50,424 nt of DNA from NCBI GenBank assembly GCA_012837965.1, contig DUQF01000009.1, forward strand, positions 1 through 50,424, given 5' to 3'. Shown piece after piece: positions 28,890-37,626 of this stretch. Made by a program: the position numbers and the translations under genes. The notes below the pieces were generated by a model that saw nothing but the letters and a program-made list of their open reading frames with translations, did not search any database and was not told where the DNA came from. Each line of letters starts with the position of its first letter. Position 1 is the stretch's first letter. Source of the DNA: Clostridiales bacterium (GTDB lineage Bacteria > Bacillota > Clostridia > Christensenellales > Aristaeellaceae).

Positions 28890-29600
28890 CTAAAACTCCG
28901 GAAATTTAAAAATATTGGGAACAGCGTTTTCGCCAAATGTTTTTACCCCCATTCGATACATGGCCTTCGCGTGAATCCTGTCGTGCCAAAGAAACCTGCG
29001 CAAGACTTTGGGAATGGACCACTCCTCGCCATGGCTGCCCTCGTACACTTTACCGGATAGAAAATTTCCCCGCGCTTCCAAAACTTCAAAGCCCCTCAAA
29101 CGGTTGTTTAAAATATCGCCGTCGTTTGACGCCTTCACGCCCACTTCGCCCCAATAATACGCATTGATGTTTTTTGTGTGCAAATACATTTCGGAAGCGG
29201 TGCGGGGCGTTTGCCCGTAAAAGGTTTTTCGGGGCTCAAGGACGGTGGTTTCTTTGCCCGGCATAGCCAGGTAAAGCATTAAGAAATCCTTTGCGGACTT
29301 GAGCGCCAAAGCCTTCAGGCGTTCATAGGTTTTGATGGTCATATCTTCCCGTTCGGTATCGAAAAGGACATCCGAATCGGCGTCGGCAATATCGAGTTTC
29401 GTTGCTGATTCTTGTACAATGCGAGTACGCACGATTGATGGAACCTCCCGGTTTGCCCAAGCTAAATAGCACTTAATTTCTTCCGGCATCTTGCTTAGCG
29501 CTTCTTCCTTGGTTGCGCCTCTTGTAAAAGCGCCGATAACATTGTTTGCAAAAAGCAAGCTATCGTTACCATTATGTTCCCAAACGCAGTCAATTAGCAT
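28890..29600 (-). CDS. DinB-like protein with HicB-like N-terminus
   Basis: A 236-residue protein. The first 60 residues (GAFTRGATKEEALSKMPEEI) resemble a HicB-type domain. The remainder looks like a DinB four-helix fold, with a C-terminal metal-site pattern near LRRFLWHDRIHAKAMYRM. DinB-like proteins are metal-dependent thiol transferases or damage-inducible proteins; the precise role is unknown. AAGGAGG precedes the start at a slightly long spacing. It is the first gene of the operon with the GNAT gene and the small membrane protein. Confidence 0.6.
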   Translation of the reverse strand: MLIDCVWEHNGNDSLLFANNVIGAFTRGATKEEALSKMPEEIKCYLAWANREVPSIVRTRIVQESATKLDIADADSDVLFDTEREDMTIKTYERLKALALKSAKDFLMLYLAMPGKETTVLEPRKTFYGQTPRTASEMYLHTKNINAYYWGEVGVKASNDGDILNNRLRGFEVLEARGNFLSGKVYEGSHGEEWSIPKVLRRFLWHDRIHAKAMYRMGVKTFGENAVPNIFKFPEF

Positions 29601-29721
29601 CTTATTTGCTCAGCCTCCTTGCCTTGCCCTTTAAGGGGCAGCGTTCTAAAATAATTTGATATAAGAATGGGTGTCAAAGCCAAAGATTTAGAAAGATATT
29701 CACATTGTCAATCAATGGTTT

Positions 29722-30171
29722 TCAAGCAATAAAGTTGACCATCGCGTAAATGATATGCCCGATAGTGAAACCCAAGGCTGGAATGACGGCCACCCAATTT
29801 TTCCTGTCGATTGCATACAAGATGAACGCCATGCACGGCGGAACGCTTAGCCCTAAGATAACGATGGCGCCCGCCAAGCCCCGATAATAGGCAAGCCAAC
29901 TGATATAATACAAAAGGCAGCAAAGACCTGTGGCTATAAGGAGTGGCGATACGCTAAGTTTTTTCCTTTCCCTGTCTTGAATAAAACACAAGGCGGCAAG
30001 CATCAAAGCTTGGCATACGGAGGCAATGGCGTCAATGGTTTTGGTAACCGACTCTGCCCTTAAAATATCATTGGGCGCGGGAAGGGCTGACCATATGAAG
30101 TTTGGAATCATGACGGCCACAAACAGCAACAGCGCCCCAATATCAAAGCCTAATTTATATTTTTTGGCCAT
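29722..30171 (-). CDS. uncharacterised four- to five-helix membrane protein
   Basis: A 149-residue hydrophobic protein starting MAKKYKLGFDIGALLLFVAV. It has segments near 12-32, 50-66, 78-98, 103-120 and 127-147. I recognise no named family. AAAGGGGCTGCCC precedes the ATG. It stands apart from its neighbours by 121 bases downstream and a long spacer upstream. Confidence 0.6.
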   Translation of the reverse strand: MAKKYKLGFDIGALLLFVAVMIPNFIWSALPAPNDILRAESVTKTIDAIASVCQALMLAALCFIQDRERKKLSVSPLLIATGLCCLLYYISWLAYYRGLAGAIVILGLSVPPCMAFILYAIDRKNWVAVIPALGFTIGHIIYAMVNFIA

Positions 30172-30584
30172 GGGCAGCCCCTTTCTACAAATTTACAATA
30201 TTGATTTAAAACCTGATGAAAGATCCTTTTTTGATTGGGGTTCAGGATAAAGTACACCAAAGTTCGCAACTTCTCTGAGTGAGCAGGTATAGGCGAGCCA
30301 CTGGGACTCCGCTACAATGTGTGTTGCCAAGACATTCACAAGGAGGAGAACTCCAAAGGCTCAAGACAAGAATATCACGAATTTAGGACAAATGCTATTC
30401 TATTTCATGAACATCCCCCTGATTCCGTTCTCAATACGCTTGAATGGCTGTGTCATCGGCTCATGAAAGTAGAAGTTTCCAGCCAAATCGTCGCAAACTC
30501 ACAAACAAACTGACAACATAACAATCAGGGAACAAAGTTACAAAACTTAACTTACGGGGCTACAGATCCTATTTTACATATTTT
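30172..30584. other. spacer without convincing genes
   Basis: No intact gene is seen. A plus-strand open frame at 30319-30513 lacks a good start context, although AAGGAGGAG at about 30341 looks like an orphan ribosome site with no start codon behind it. The stretch probably holds eroded gene remains, like the debris on its right. Confidence 0.4.
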
Positions 30585-30722
30585 CTAATCAATTCTACCG
30601 CTTTGTAATTCAGCAAGCTTCACCATTGACTTCCGATGCCCTTTTTGAGAGGCTGATCGTAACAACTCAATTGCTTTTTTTTGATTTTGATCAACGCCCA
30701 TTCCATTCAAATATAGTAATGA
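30585..30722 (-). pseudogene. 3' fragment of a Sel1-repeat protein
   Basis: The minus strand encodes YLNGMGVDQNQKKAIELL followed by RSASQKGHRKSMVKLAEL and a TAG at 30587-30585. This is one clear Sel1 repeat (GxGV..N..KAIELL..A...GH..). An in-frame stop lies a short way upstream, so only the 3' end of the gene remains. Confidence 0.55.
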
Positions 30723-30961
30723 GTTACCCGATAGAACCTTTACCTAAAAGAGATGAAACGCAAGCGGAAATAGTTACCTGCGTGATGATTTATAACGCGG
30801 AAACAAACGAAGTGTTGGTTCAAAACCGCACCAAAAAATACCCCGACTGGTCCTTTCCCGGCGGGCATGTAAGCCGGAAACAAAAAAACCATTGCCATCA
30901 ACCCGCAAGGATTTTGGACAACGGTCAAAGATTTGTTTGTGGTTTAATGAACGAAAAATAG
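30719..30961 (+). pseudogene. 5' fragment of a NUDIX hydrolase
   Basis: The frame begins MSYPIEPLPKRDETQAEIVT, and VLVQNRTKKYPDWSFPGGHV is the start of a NUDIX fold. The following Nudix box (GX5EX7REUXEEXGU) is missing: after PGGHV the sequence becomes unrelated (SRKQKNHCHQ). The fragment adjoins the Sel1 remnant at about 30716. The next 220 bases stay open in another frame (to 31203) but show no recognisable domain. Confidence 0.6.
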
Positions 30962-31182
30962 CAGATGGGGATATAGACTTACCTTATTGCCCCGATAGCG
31001 GGCTTATAAAACGCATCAAACAGGCGAGTATTGGCGGGCTGCATTTTGTACCTCATCTGGGGCGCCTAATCATATATTTTAGGCAAGGGAGGAAGAACGA
31101 AAAACCGCTTGCTCTGAAAGCCAAGAATGGCAACGGAGTAAGTGGCTTTATAAATTACTGGTATTTGAGTTTGGAAAATAAG

Positions 31183-32142
31183 TTATTTGTCTGTCAAGTT
31201 TAAACCGTCAAATGTATATCTGCGCAAGTAATCCAATTCTTCTTTGTCTTTTTCGAGGAGAGCGAGAAAATCATTGAAGGAACATAGAATGATATCAAAT
31301 TCAAAATCCTTGTCTATTCTTTTGAACAGACTCTTGACTTCCCTCATGTAATTATAGAATGTTTCAAATTCTCCTTGTACTTCCTTCTTGTTTGCACAGT
31401 ATTTATCTTTAAACTCTGGAATTTTGGATGTGGGTAGAGTCCACATACAGTTGACCAATGTTAGTTTCTTGATTATTCGGGGTTCTGCCTCTTTATCGAA
31501 ACAAGCTCTGTAACAAGCAACTGTATGTTTGAATATTTGGAAAGCATCATATTTTTTTATTTTTTTTACCTCATTTTTCAGTTTTCCTGCGATGTAACTA
31601 AAAACCTCTCCTGCGTCATCATCAATATAATTTTTCTTACTGAGATAACTATCTGAAAGCTTACCCTGGTTGCTATCAATAATCCACTCTAACATTTTCA
31701 TTTCAATAGCGATGGCTTCACAAGTGTCTTTTTGATATAGAAAGGCATCTAAGTTGGCTGGCTTATCAGAGGAAGTTAGAGTTGGATATTGCTTTTCAAA
31801 TTCAACAGAATAAACGCCTTCTCTGATGCGTTTGAATTGCTCTTTCTGGTCATCTCTTTCCTTTTGATCTTTAAATATAGCTGCTCCATTTCCGAAAAGA
31901 TTATAAGTTAGTGCTGCGGAAGAACGAAGGGCGTACATGTTTTTCTTCAGTTCGTTTCCACTTCCTTGTTCATAATTGCTACGAGACTTGTTGCTCATCG
32001 GCTTATAAAAATTGTCATTCAGCTCTTTTAGATAGTACGCTCGTGTATACTTTTCGTCTTCACACTGATAAGGGTGAACCCCAACCACCTTTTCAAAAGC
32101 GGTTTTTAAGAGTGTTAGAATATTCTTATAATACTTATCCAT
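31183..32142 (-). CDS. putative PD-(D/E)XK nuclease-like protein
   Basis: A 319-residue AT-rich gene product. Residues 71-84 (ALRSSAALTYNLFG) and the segment NLDAFLYQKDTCEAIAIEMK, with D132 and E147-x-K149, resemble the catalytic core of PGN_0703-like restriction endonucleases. This is a motif-level judgement, not a firm family match. There is no adjacent methyltransferase. AAGGTACATT precedes the ATG. It may be a solitary defence nuclease; the base composition suggests transfer. Confidence 0.5.
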   Translation of the reverse strand: MDKYYKNILTLLKTAFEKVVGVHPYQCEDEKYTRAYYLKELNDNFYKPMSNKSRSNYEQGSGNELKKNMYALRSSAALTYNLFGNGAAIFKDQKERDDQKEQFKRIREGVYSVEFEKQYPTLTSSDKPANLDAFLYQKDTCEAIAIEMKMLEWIIDSNQGKLSDSYLSKKNYIDDDAGEVFSYIAGKLKNEVKKIKKYDAFQIFKHTVACYRACFDKEAEPRIIKKLTLVNCMWTLPTSKIPEFKDKYCANKKEVQGEFETFYNYMREVKSLFKRIDKDFEFDIILCSFNDFLALLEKDKEELDYLRRYTFDGLNLTDK

Positions 32143-32254
32143 AATGTACCTTCTTCAGATTTGATTTATTACTTACCCATAGGGTATGTATCATTTAGTT
32201 AGTATAACAGTTTCGAAAAAAATCCATTTTCGCTTTCAATTCTTCTTCGCTGTT

Positions 32255-33295
32255 TTATACTTCATACCTTTTCAAAGCATCTCGTAACGCCTCTTTCACC
32301 TTATCCGCCAACGACTGCGGGGATAAAATCGTTACATAAGGGGCATACTGCAAAGCCCAAAACCGCATGGCCTGTAAGTTGGCCTTCACATGGGCGATGA
32401 CGGAAGTTTCCGTTTCGTCTGTGAATATTACGCCGTTTCCGAACCAGTCAATCAGTTCTCCGGCCATGTCGGGCGTGGTGCGCATGATTACCTGTTGGCT
32501 TTCACCGGAGAACATATAAATGTGCTCCGCCATGTGCTTAGGCAGATTCAGGCCGTTTTCCAGGCCTTCCACCTTGCGCTGCGGTTTTGCCGGTGATTTT
32601 CTCAGCTCTATATCCCTGATACGATCCAATCTGTAGTGGGATATATTGTTATGTTTATCTGTGTTGGCGATAAGGTAATATCTGCCATTGGTTGCCACCA
32701 TCTGATAGGGGTTGACAAGGTAGTTTCGCGGCTCTCCCGTCTTATTCTGTCTAAGGCGTAATTTTTTGTCGATGCCATAGTCCCCGTAATGGAACACCAC
32801 CTGACGGTTTCTTTCGATGGCTTCATCTAAAATTTCAATGGTGTAGAACAACTCGGCATTCTGGGGCTGATCGCTGGGCAGATTTCGCACATGGCGCACC
32901 TTGCTTTTAAAGTATCGGCTGGACAAGCCTTGGATTTTTTCAATCAGCTTTTTGCATTGGCTATATGGAATGTGTTTGGAGAATAAAAGGCTGTCAATCA
33001 GCAAGCGTAATTCAGCGTCCGAAAAATCTCTTTCCAAGTACCAGTCGGTATAAATAACCTCTTCTTCACCGTGCTTGTTGCGGCGAACGCTTTGGGAGTA
33101 TTCCAAGTGATAGCCAAAGTCGATTAAATTCATCAAATTACGCTTGATGGCTTTCCGGTCTGCGTCCATTTCATATTCGTTTTGCAAAATGTCCAAGATA
33201 TCTTTTTGGCTGAGCCGATGGTCGGCATCGCTGTAGCGGCGCAGGATATCAAGGATATTCATAATAAGAAGTTTTTTGGGTTGTTTAGCGCGCAT
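32255..33295 (-). CDS. WYL-domain transcriptional regulator
   Basis: A 346-residue regulator. An N-terminal winged HTH (about 10-70: ILDILRRYSDADHRLSQKDI) is followed by a WYL domain (NPYQMVATNGRYYLIANTDK, then HYRLDRIRDIEL) and a WCX C-terminal extension (VIMRTTPDMAGELIDWFGN). WYL proteins sense nucleic acids or small ligands and often regulate defence loci. The neighbouring nuclease-like gene 112 bases downstream fits that, but regulation of it is inference. AGAGGTGG precedes the ATG, and an extended -10 (TGCTATAAT) lies just upstream on the minus strand. Confidence 0.85.
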   Translation of the reverse strand: MRAKQPKKLLIMNILDILRRYSDADHRLSQKDILDILQNEYEMDADRKAIKRNLMNLIDFGYHLEYSQSVRRNKHGEEEVIYTDWYLERDFSDAELRLLIDSLLFSKHIPYSQCKKLIEKIQGLSSRYFKSKVRHVRNLPSDQPQNAELFYTIEILDEAIERNRQVVFHYGDYGIDKKLRLRQNKTGEPRNYLVNPYQMVATNGRYYLIANTDKHNNISHYRLDRIRDIELRKSPAKPQRKVEGLENGLNLPKHMAEHIYMFSGESQQVIMRTTPDMAGELIDWFGNGVIFTDETETSVIAHVKANLQAMRFWALQYAPYVTILSPQSLADKVKEALRDALKRYEV

Positions 33296-33380
33296 ATTCC
33301 ACCTCTTTCATCGATTATAGCATATACCGGCGAGGAATATGATATTTTTGAGTGATTTTACCTTGAATCATGTTCCGTCT

Positions 33381-34661
33381 TCAAACGGGCACTCTAACAA
33401 TGGTAACGCTTTCCCGCAAGGCTCTGATGTCCGAGTAAAGGAGCGTTTCTTTTTCCAAGAGTAAAGCTGCGGCCTTTTTAAGAAAAGTCATGTTTTTCAG
33501 CAGGATGTCCCGAGCTTTAAACATGTATCGTTCAAGTTCCGCATGAACAACGGCTTCGGTTTTTGTATTCATATTTTCGGAAACCCTAGGCATTTGATGG
33601 GTGGCAACATGAATCAGGCCAAGGCCGCAGGTGCCGCTTTGGGAAATACCGTTGCGAATTTCTCGAACAGCCCGTTCGATATCCGATTGGCAGCAGTTTG
33701 CGCATGTTTCGCAATGGTAAAGCTCAACGGCGGCTTTACCCCCAAGGGCCACTAAGATACGATGGGGTCTGCGTATTAATTCCCTGCATATACGAATGAA
33801 GCCGTCTGCAAAGTCTCTGCCCCTTGATCTGAGGGAGGCCAAACCTACGCTGCCGGGGCATAAAACCTCGCAAACCACCAAGTGACCCGCTTCATGCAGG
33901 GCGGTTTTTTGCAAATCTTTTTCAGAAGGCTTGCTAAAGTTGTCGGGGGAATGATATTGCATCCGTAATACGGCGTTGGTTAAATCGTCCATGGAAATGC
34001 TTGGACGCCTTGCGAAAGCTGCGTTGATAGCGGCCTCATTTAGGATGGTTTCAAGTTCTGCGCAGGAGCTGTAATTAATCATCATGGCGATGTCTTCCAA
34101 ACTCACGTCGGGTGACACCTTTTTGTCTTGAAGATAGTGCTTGATAATTTCTTCCGCGTCCTTAGCGGTAGGAATGCAAACTTCAATCTTTCGGTCAAAG
34201 CGTCCCGACCGTGTAAGTGAGTAGGGCAGCTTTTCAATGTTGTTGGCGGTTGCGATAATGAATACGTCACAATTTTGAATATCATCAATCCCAGTTTGAA
34301 CGGCAACATATTCTTGAGTGTCTCTGCGCCTTTCATCTTCGTTGGCGTACTTGTCCAAATCATCCAAGAACACGATGGCGGGTGCGTTTTCTTTGGCGGC
34401 TTTAAAAGTGTTTGCGATTTCACTTACAAAATCATTGGCGCATTTATTTCTTCTTACCGTGTAAGACTTTAGGCCGCTTTCTTCGATGAAGCAATTTGCC
34501 ATGAGCGTTTTGCCCAATCCAGGGTTACCATAGAGCAAAATACCTTGCGGCTGCTTTGCCCCGAGCTTTTCATAAATAGACCTATTGTGAACCATGTCGC
34601 AAAGTTGCATAAATTCGTTTTTAATGGTTTCATAACCGATGATTTTATCAAACGCGCTCAT
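33381..34661 (-). CDS. soluble FtsH-like AAA ATPase with M41 metalloprotease domain
   Basis: A 426-residue protein. The AAA module has Walker A GNPGLGKT at 45-52, Walker B IVFLDD at 96-101, and a second-region-of-homology arginine in RSGRFDRKIE. An M41 peptidase domain follows, with HEAGH at 256-260 and probable third zinc ligand D327 in QSDIERA. FtsH normally has two N-terminal membrane helices and about 600 residues. Those are absent here, so this is a compact soluble form of unknown target. A CETCANCC cysteine cluster just before D327 is unusual. GGAGGAAAACAA sets the start. Confidence 0.8.
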   Translation of the reverse strand: MSAFDKIIGYETIKNEFMQLCDMVHNRSIYEKLGAKQPQGILLYGNPGLGKTLMANCFIEESGLKSYTVRRNKCANDFVSEIANTFKAAKENAPAIVFLDDLDKYANEDERRRDTQEYVAVQTGIDDIQNCDVFIIATANNIEKLPYSLTRSGRFDRKIEVCIPTAKDAEEIIKHYLQDKKVSPDVSLEDIAMMINYSSCAELETILNEAAINAAFARRPSISMDDLTNAVLRMQYHSPDNFSKPSEKDLQKTALHEAGHLVVCEVLCPGSVGLASLRSRGRDFADGFIRICRELIRRPHRILVALGGKAAVELYHCETCANCCQSDIERAVREIRNGISQSGTCGLGLIHVATHQMPRVSENMNTKTEAVVHAELERYMFKARDILLKNMTFLKKAAALLLEKETLLYSDIRALRESVTIVRVPV

Positions 34662-34749
34662 TTGTTTTCCTCCATGTCTGTTGGTTTTTTGCCTGTAATT
34701 TCATCATAACACTAACGATGGGACAAAAAAGTCACATGAACATAAAAGG

Positions 34750-34793
34750 GAAAACAAAATCGTGCCAAAACTGCGTTTGGCAATTTTGGCACG
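34750..34793 (-). terminator. terminator after the ADP-ribosylglycohydrolase gene
   Basis: On the minus strand CGTGCCAAAA and TTTTGGCACG form a 10-bp stem followed by ATTTTGTTTT. Confidence 0.7.
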
Positions 34794-34823
34794 GTGGACC
34801 AATTATTTCCGATGAGCGGCGCT

Positions 34824-35705
34824 TTACCGTCCTATTCCCAAGTGTGTACGTTTCAAAAATGTTATCCACTTGTGGTACATATCAAGCAAGGGTTCGTCCA
34901 AGTACAACAAGGCTTTTTCCCTGATTTCACAGGGAATGCCATAGGCGGCTTCGGCGATGCTGCCTGTGATGGCGGCCAGCGTATCGCTGTCGCCGCCCAG
35001 GGAGATGGCGTTTCGGATGGCATCTTCAAAGCCGGTGCTTTCAAGAAAGGCGATGATAGCCTGCGGGACGGTGTCTTGGCAGCTTTCGTTGAAACGGTAC
35101 GTCGGGCGGATTTCATCCAAGGTTTTGCTCAAATCGTAGCCGTGCTGTTTTTCAATAAAACGCCGGAGTTTTTCTTTTTCTTCGGCGGTTACGGAACATT
35201 GTTTGAGCGGCATATCTGTCATATACCAGCTGCCGAAGTTAAAAATGCGGCAATAGAAGATTGCGTCCGTCACTGCCAAGGCGCCCTTGACGCCTTCAGG
35301 ATGGTTGTGCGTAACTTCGGCTGATGTTTTCGCCGTGTTTCTGGCGTTTTCCGGCCAAAAGCCCACGCGATCATAATACCCGAAGCTCATGTTCCATGCG
35401 CAGGGGGACACCCGCATAGCCGAGCCGTTGCCCCAAGAGTTGTAGGGCTGGCGGTCGGCTGAATGTATCCAGTAATCAAACCGAGCTCCGTACCCCGCGT
35501 AGGGATACATCCGTCCCCATTTTTTGTAGGCATCAATGAAATCATCGGGCTTGCCGCCGTTCATAATGGCTTCCGCAGTGGCAATGGTCATCACGGTATC
35601 ATCGGTAAAGGAACAGGCCTTTTGAAACAGGGGAAAGTCTTTGGTTTTGATGTTATTAAATTCATAAACCGAACCGACGATGTCACCTATAATTGCTCCC
35701 AACAT
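34824..35705 (-). CDS. ADP-ribosylglycohydrolase family protein
   Basis: About 293 residues. The N-terminus LGAIIGDIVGSVYEF, the metal site FTDDT at 33-37 and the C-terminal GGDSDTLAAI are the family signatures (DraG/ARH3-like, Mg-dependent). Members remove ADP-ribose from proteins or nucleic acids; the substrate is unknown here. I chose the ATG at 35705 because GGAGGTTGTCAGA precedes it; the open frame extends ten codons further. No ADP-ribosyltransferase is seen nearby. Confidence 0.88.
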   Translation of the reverse strand: MLGAIIGDIVGSVYEFNNIKTKDFPLFQKACSFTDDTVMTIATAEAIMNGGKPDDFIDAYKKWGRMYPYAGYGARFDYWIHSADRQPYNSWGNGSAMRVSPCAWNMSFGYYDRVGFWPENARNTAKTSAEVTHNHPEGVKGALAVTDAIFYCRIFNFGSWYMTDMPLKQCSVTAEEKEKLRRFIEKQHGYDLSKTLDEIRPTYRFNESCQDTVPQAIIAFLESTGFEDAIRNAISLGGDSDTLAAITGSIAEAAYGIPCEIREKALLYLDEPLLDMYHKWITFLKRTHLGIGR

Positions 35706-35947
35706 TCTGACAACCTCCTTTTTCATTTGCTTCAATCATACCCAAAGGGACGGATTTAAGGCAAGGGGGGCTTCCATGTAGCACCGCCTTGAGAGCGCCC
35801 GCCATTATTATGTATTTTAGTTTAAGGGATGATATACTTACATGCGTTGACTGAAAAACTGGGAGGTGGAAGATAGAATGGCTGCCACCACAGAAAATTT
35901 GTAAGATTATCAGCTTTCAGTAGTCTTATAGGTGAGGAGGTGAGAAA

Positions 35948-36457
35948 GTGGCGGAGCTCGACAAAGAGTTTGAGCAAATTTATACGATATATTTTAACGA
36001 CGTGTATTTGTTTCTCAAACGCTTGTCAAAAGACAGGAGCGTTGCGGAGGAGATAACCAGCGAGACCTTTTTCAAAGCCATGCGCTCCATCGATAGTTTC
36101 CGTGGGGACTGCGACATTCGCATTTGGCTATGTCAAATCGCAAAGAATTGTTATTATTCCTATTTAAAAAGGCGGCAACGCATCGTAGATGTAGAAAATG
36201 TTGACAACGTCTCTTTTCCGGAACATGGAAACAGCATTGAAGAACAAATATTACAACAGGACGATGTTGCACAGATACATCGATTGCTCCATGAACTGCC
36301 GGAACCGTATAAAGAGGTGTTTATGTTGCGTGTTTTTGGAGAACTAAGTTTTAAGCAGATTGCGAGCATTTTTCATAAAACGGATAATTGGGCTTGCGTT
36401 ACTTATCACAGAGCAAAGAATAAAATCATCAAACAAATGGAGGAAAGCAATGAGTAA
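35948..36457 (+). CDS. ECF-type RNA polymerase sigma factor
   Basis: A 169-residue sigma-70 family protein. Region 2 is at about 10-80 (EEITSETFFKAMRSIDSFRG), and region 4 at about 110-165 (LPEPYKEVFMLRVFGELSFK, then the HTH). The start is GTG with GGAGG seven bases upstream. It overlaps the anti-sigma gene by eight bases, so the two are made together. The signal sensed is unknown. Confidence 0.9.
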   Translation: MAELDKEFEQIYTIYFNDVYLFLKRLSKDRSVAEEITSETFFKAMRSIDSFRGDCDIRIWLCQIAKNCYYSYLKRRQRIVDVENVDNVSFPEHGNSIEEQILQQDDVAQIHRLLHELPEPYKEVFMLRVFGELSFKQIASIFHKTDNWACVTYHRAKNKIIKQMEESNE

Positions 36458-37352
36458 CAAATGCAATATCATCAAAGATATTCTCCCTCTCTATGCAGAG
36501 GATATGGCAAGTCAAGACACAAGAGATTTTGTAGATGAACACCTGAAACATTGTGCGGGGTGCCAGGCAAAACTTAGACAAATCAAACAATCCGTAGATT
36601 TTGAACCTGACGGGAACACTTTGCCGCTCAAAAAGCTGAAAAAGAAACTGCGAACCAAAAGAATCCAGACGATAATGTTTACTGTCACATTGGCCTTTGT
36701 CATTCTCGTGTCTTTATTTGCGGTTTTAACATCACCGCAGTATTTTCCCTATTCCGATAACCTGTTAACCGTTTCGGACAATATGAATGGCAGTATTACC
36801 ATATTTTTTGACGAAAAAGTTACAGGCTACAGTTGCTCCAAAGGAATTGATATCGATACAGGCGTGGAGGTTTACTACATAGACGCATGGAATACGATTT
36901 GGGATTTGTTGTTTTCCAAGCGTGAAAAACAAAATATGGTGGTCGACACTGCGGACAAAAAGGGAATACAAGTTTACTATGCCCAAAACAACGACGCTGT
37001 CGATGTGCCGATTTATGGCGCCCGTGTGAGCGATAATGAAGGCAGGAAAACGTTACCGAGATTAGTATTAGGGTGGTATTTTTTTTGGGCATTAGGTGCG
37101 TTTATCGTGTTGCTTGTCGCACGATTATTATTAACGATTCTTTTCAAGAAAAAATCGAATGTTGTCATTTGGCTTGATCGATTGGCGCTGCTTCCTGCTT
37201 CTTATGTATTAGCGCATTTGCTTACAAAAGGAATCAATTTTCCGACTTATTCACTCCAACGTGATTTTAGTATGATTGTACTGGCGGCGATTCTTATCTA
37301 TTGCGCAATGCTGTCGGGGATAAGCTTATATAGGGCAAGGAAAACGCAATAA
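36450..37352 (+). CDS. zinc-finger anti-sigma factor, membrane-bound
   Basis: A 300-residue protein. The N-terminal zf-HC2 domain has C5, H31, C35 and C38 (HLKHCAGC), the zinc-binding anti-sigma signature. A membrane segment at about 73-92, an external region and three further hydrophobic C-terminal segments follow. It should hold the preceding sigma factor at the membrane. The start at 36450 gives the complete zinc domain and follows GGAGG; the upstream frame extension overlaps the sigma gene only by chance. Confidence 0.82.
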   Translation: MSNKCNIIKDILPLYAEDMASQDTRDFVDEHLKHCAGCQAKLRQIKQSVDFEPDGNTLPLKKLKKKLRTKRIQTIMFTVTLAFVILVSLFAVLTSPQYFPYSDNLLTVSDNMNGSITIFFDEKVTGYSCSKGIDIDTGVEVYYIDAWNTIWDLLFSKREKQNMVVDTADKKGIQVYYAQNNDAVDVPIYGARVSDNEGRKTLPRLVLGWYFFWALGAFIVLLVARLLLTILFKKKSNVVIWLDRLALLPASYVLAHLLTKGINFPTYSLQRDFSMIVLAAILIYCAMLSGISLYRARKTQ

Positions 37353-37408
37353 CGTTTGCTTTTTTAGAAACTGAATAAGCGCTTTTAATTGCTCCCCAAA
37401 AAGCATCA

Positions 37409-37442
37409 ACAAGGCGCCGCGCGAGGCGGCGCCTTGTTTTAT
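37409..37442 (+). terminator. terminator after the anti-sigma gene
   Basis: ACAAGGCGCCGC pairs with GCGGCGCCTTGT, followed by TTTTAT. It is 57 bases after the stop codon. Confidence 0.8.
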
Positions 37443-37486
37443 ACTCCTCTCAAATAAGAAAAGCTTTTCCTGCGCAGGTCTTCCTC

Positions 37487-37554
37487 GTTTTGGCTTTGGG
37501 AGGCTCAGTCAGCGTAGGATCCACTACGCCTCCTTCGTCGCCCTTTGCCAAAAC
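37487..37554. repeat. long imperfect hairpin element
   Basis: Nested arms GTTTTGGC/GCCAAAAC, GGGAGGC/GCCTCC and GCGTAG/CTACGC fold around GATCCA. Short flanks TGCGCAGG and TTGCGCA suggest a mobile hairpin or intergenic repeat unit between two convergent operons. Only one copy is seen in this window. Confidence 0.5.
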
Positions 37555-37626
37555 AAACAATCCCTTGCGCATTATGCCTGTCTTACCTGAGAAGAGTATT
37601 AGCCGTTTCCGAAATGAAAGCGCTGG

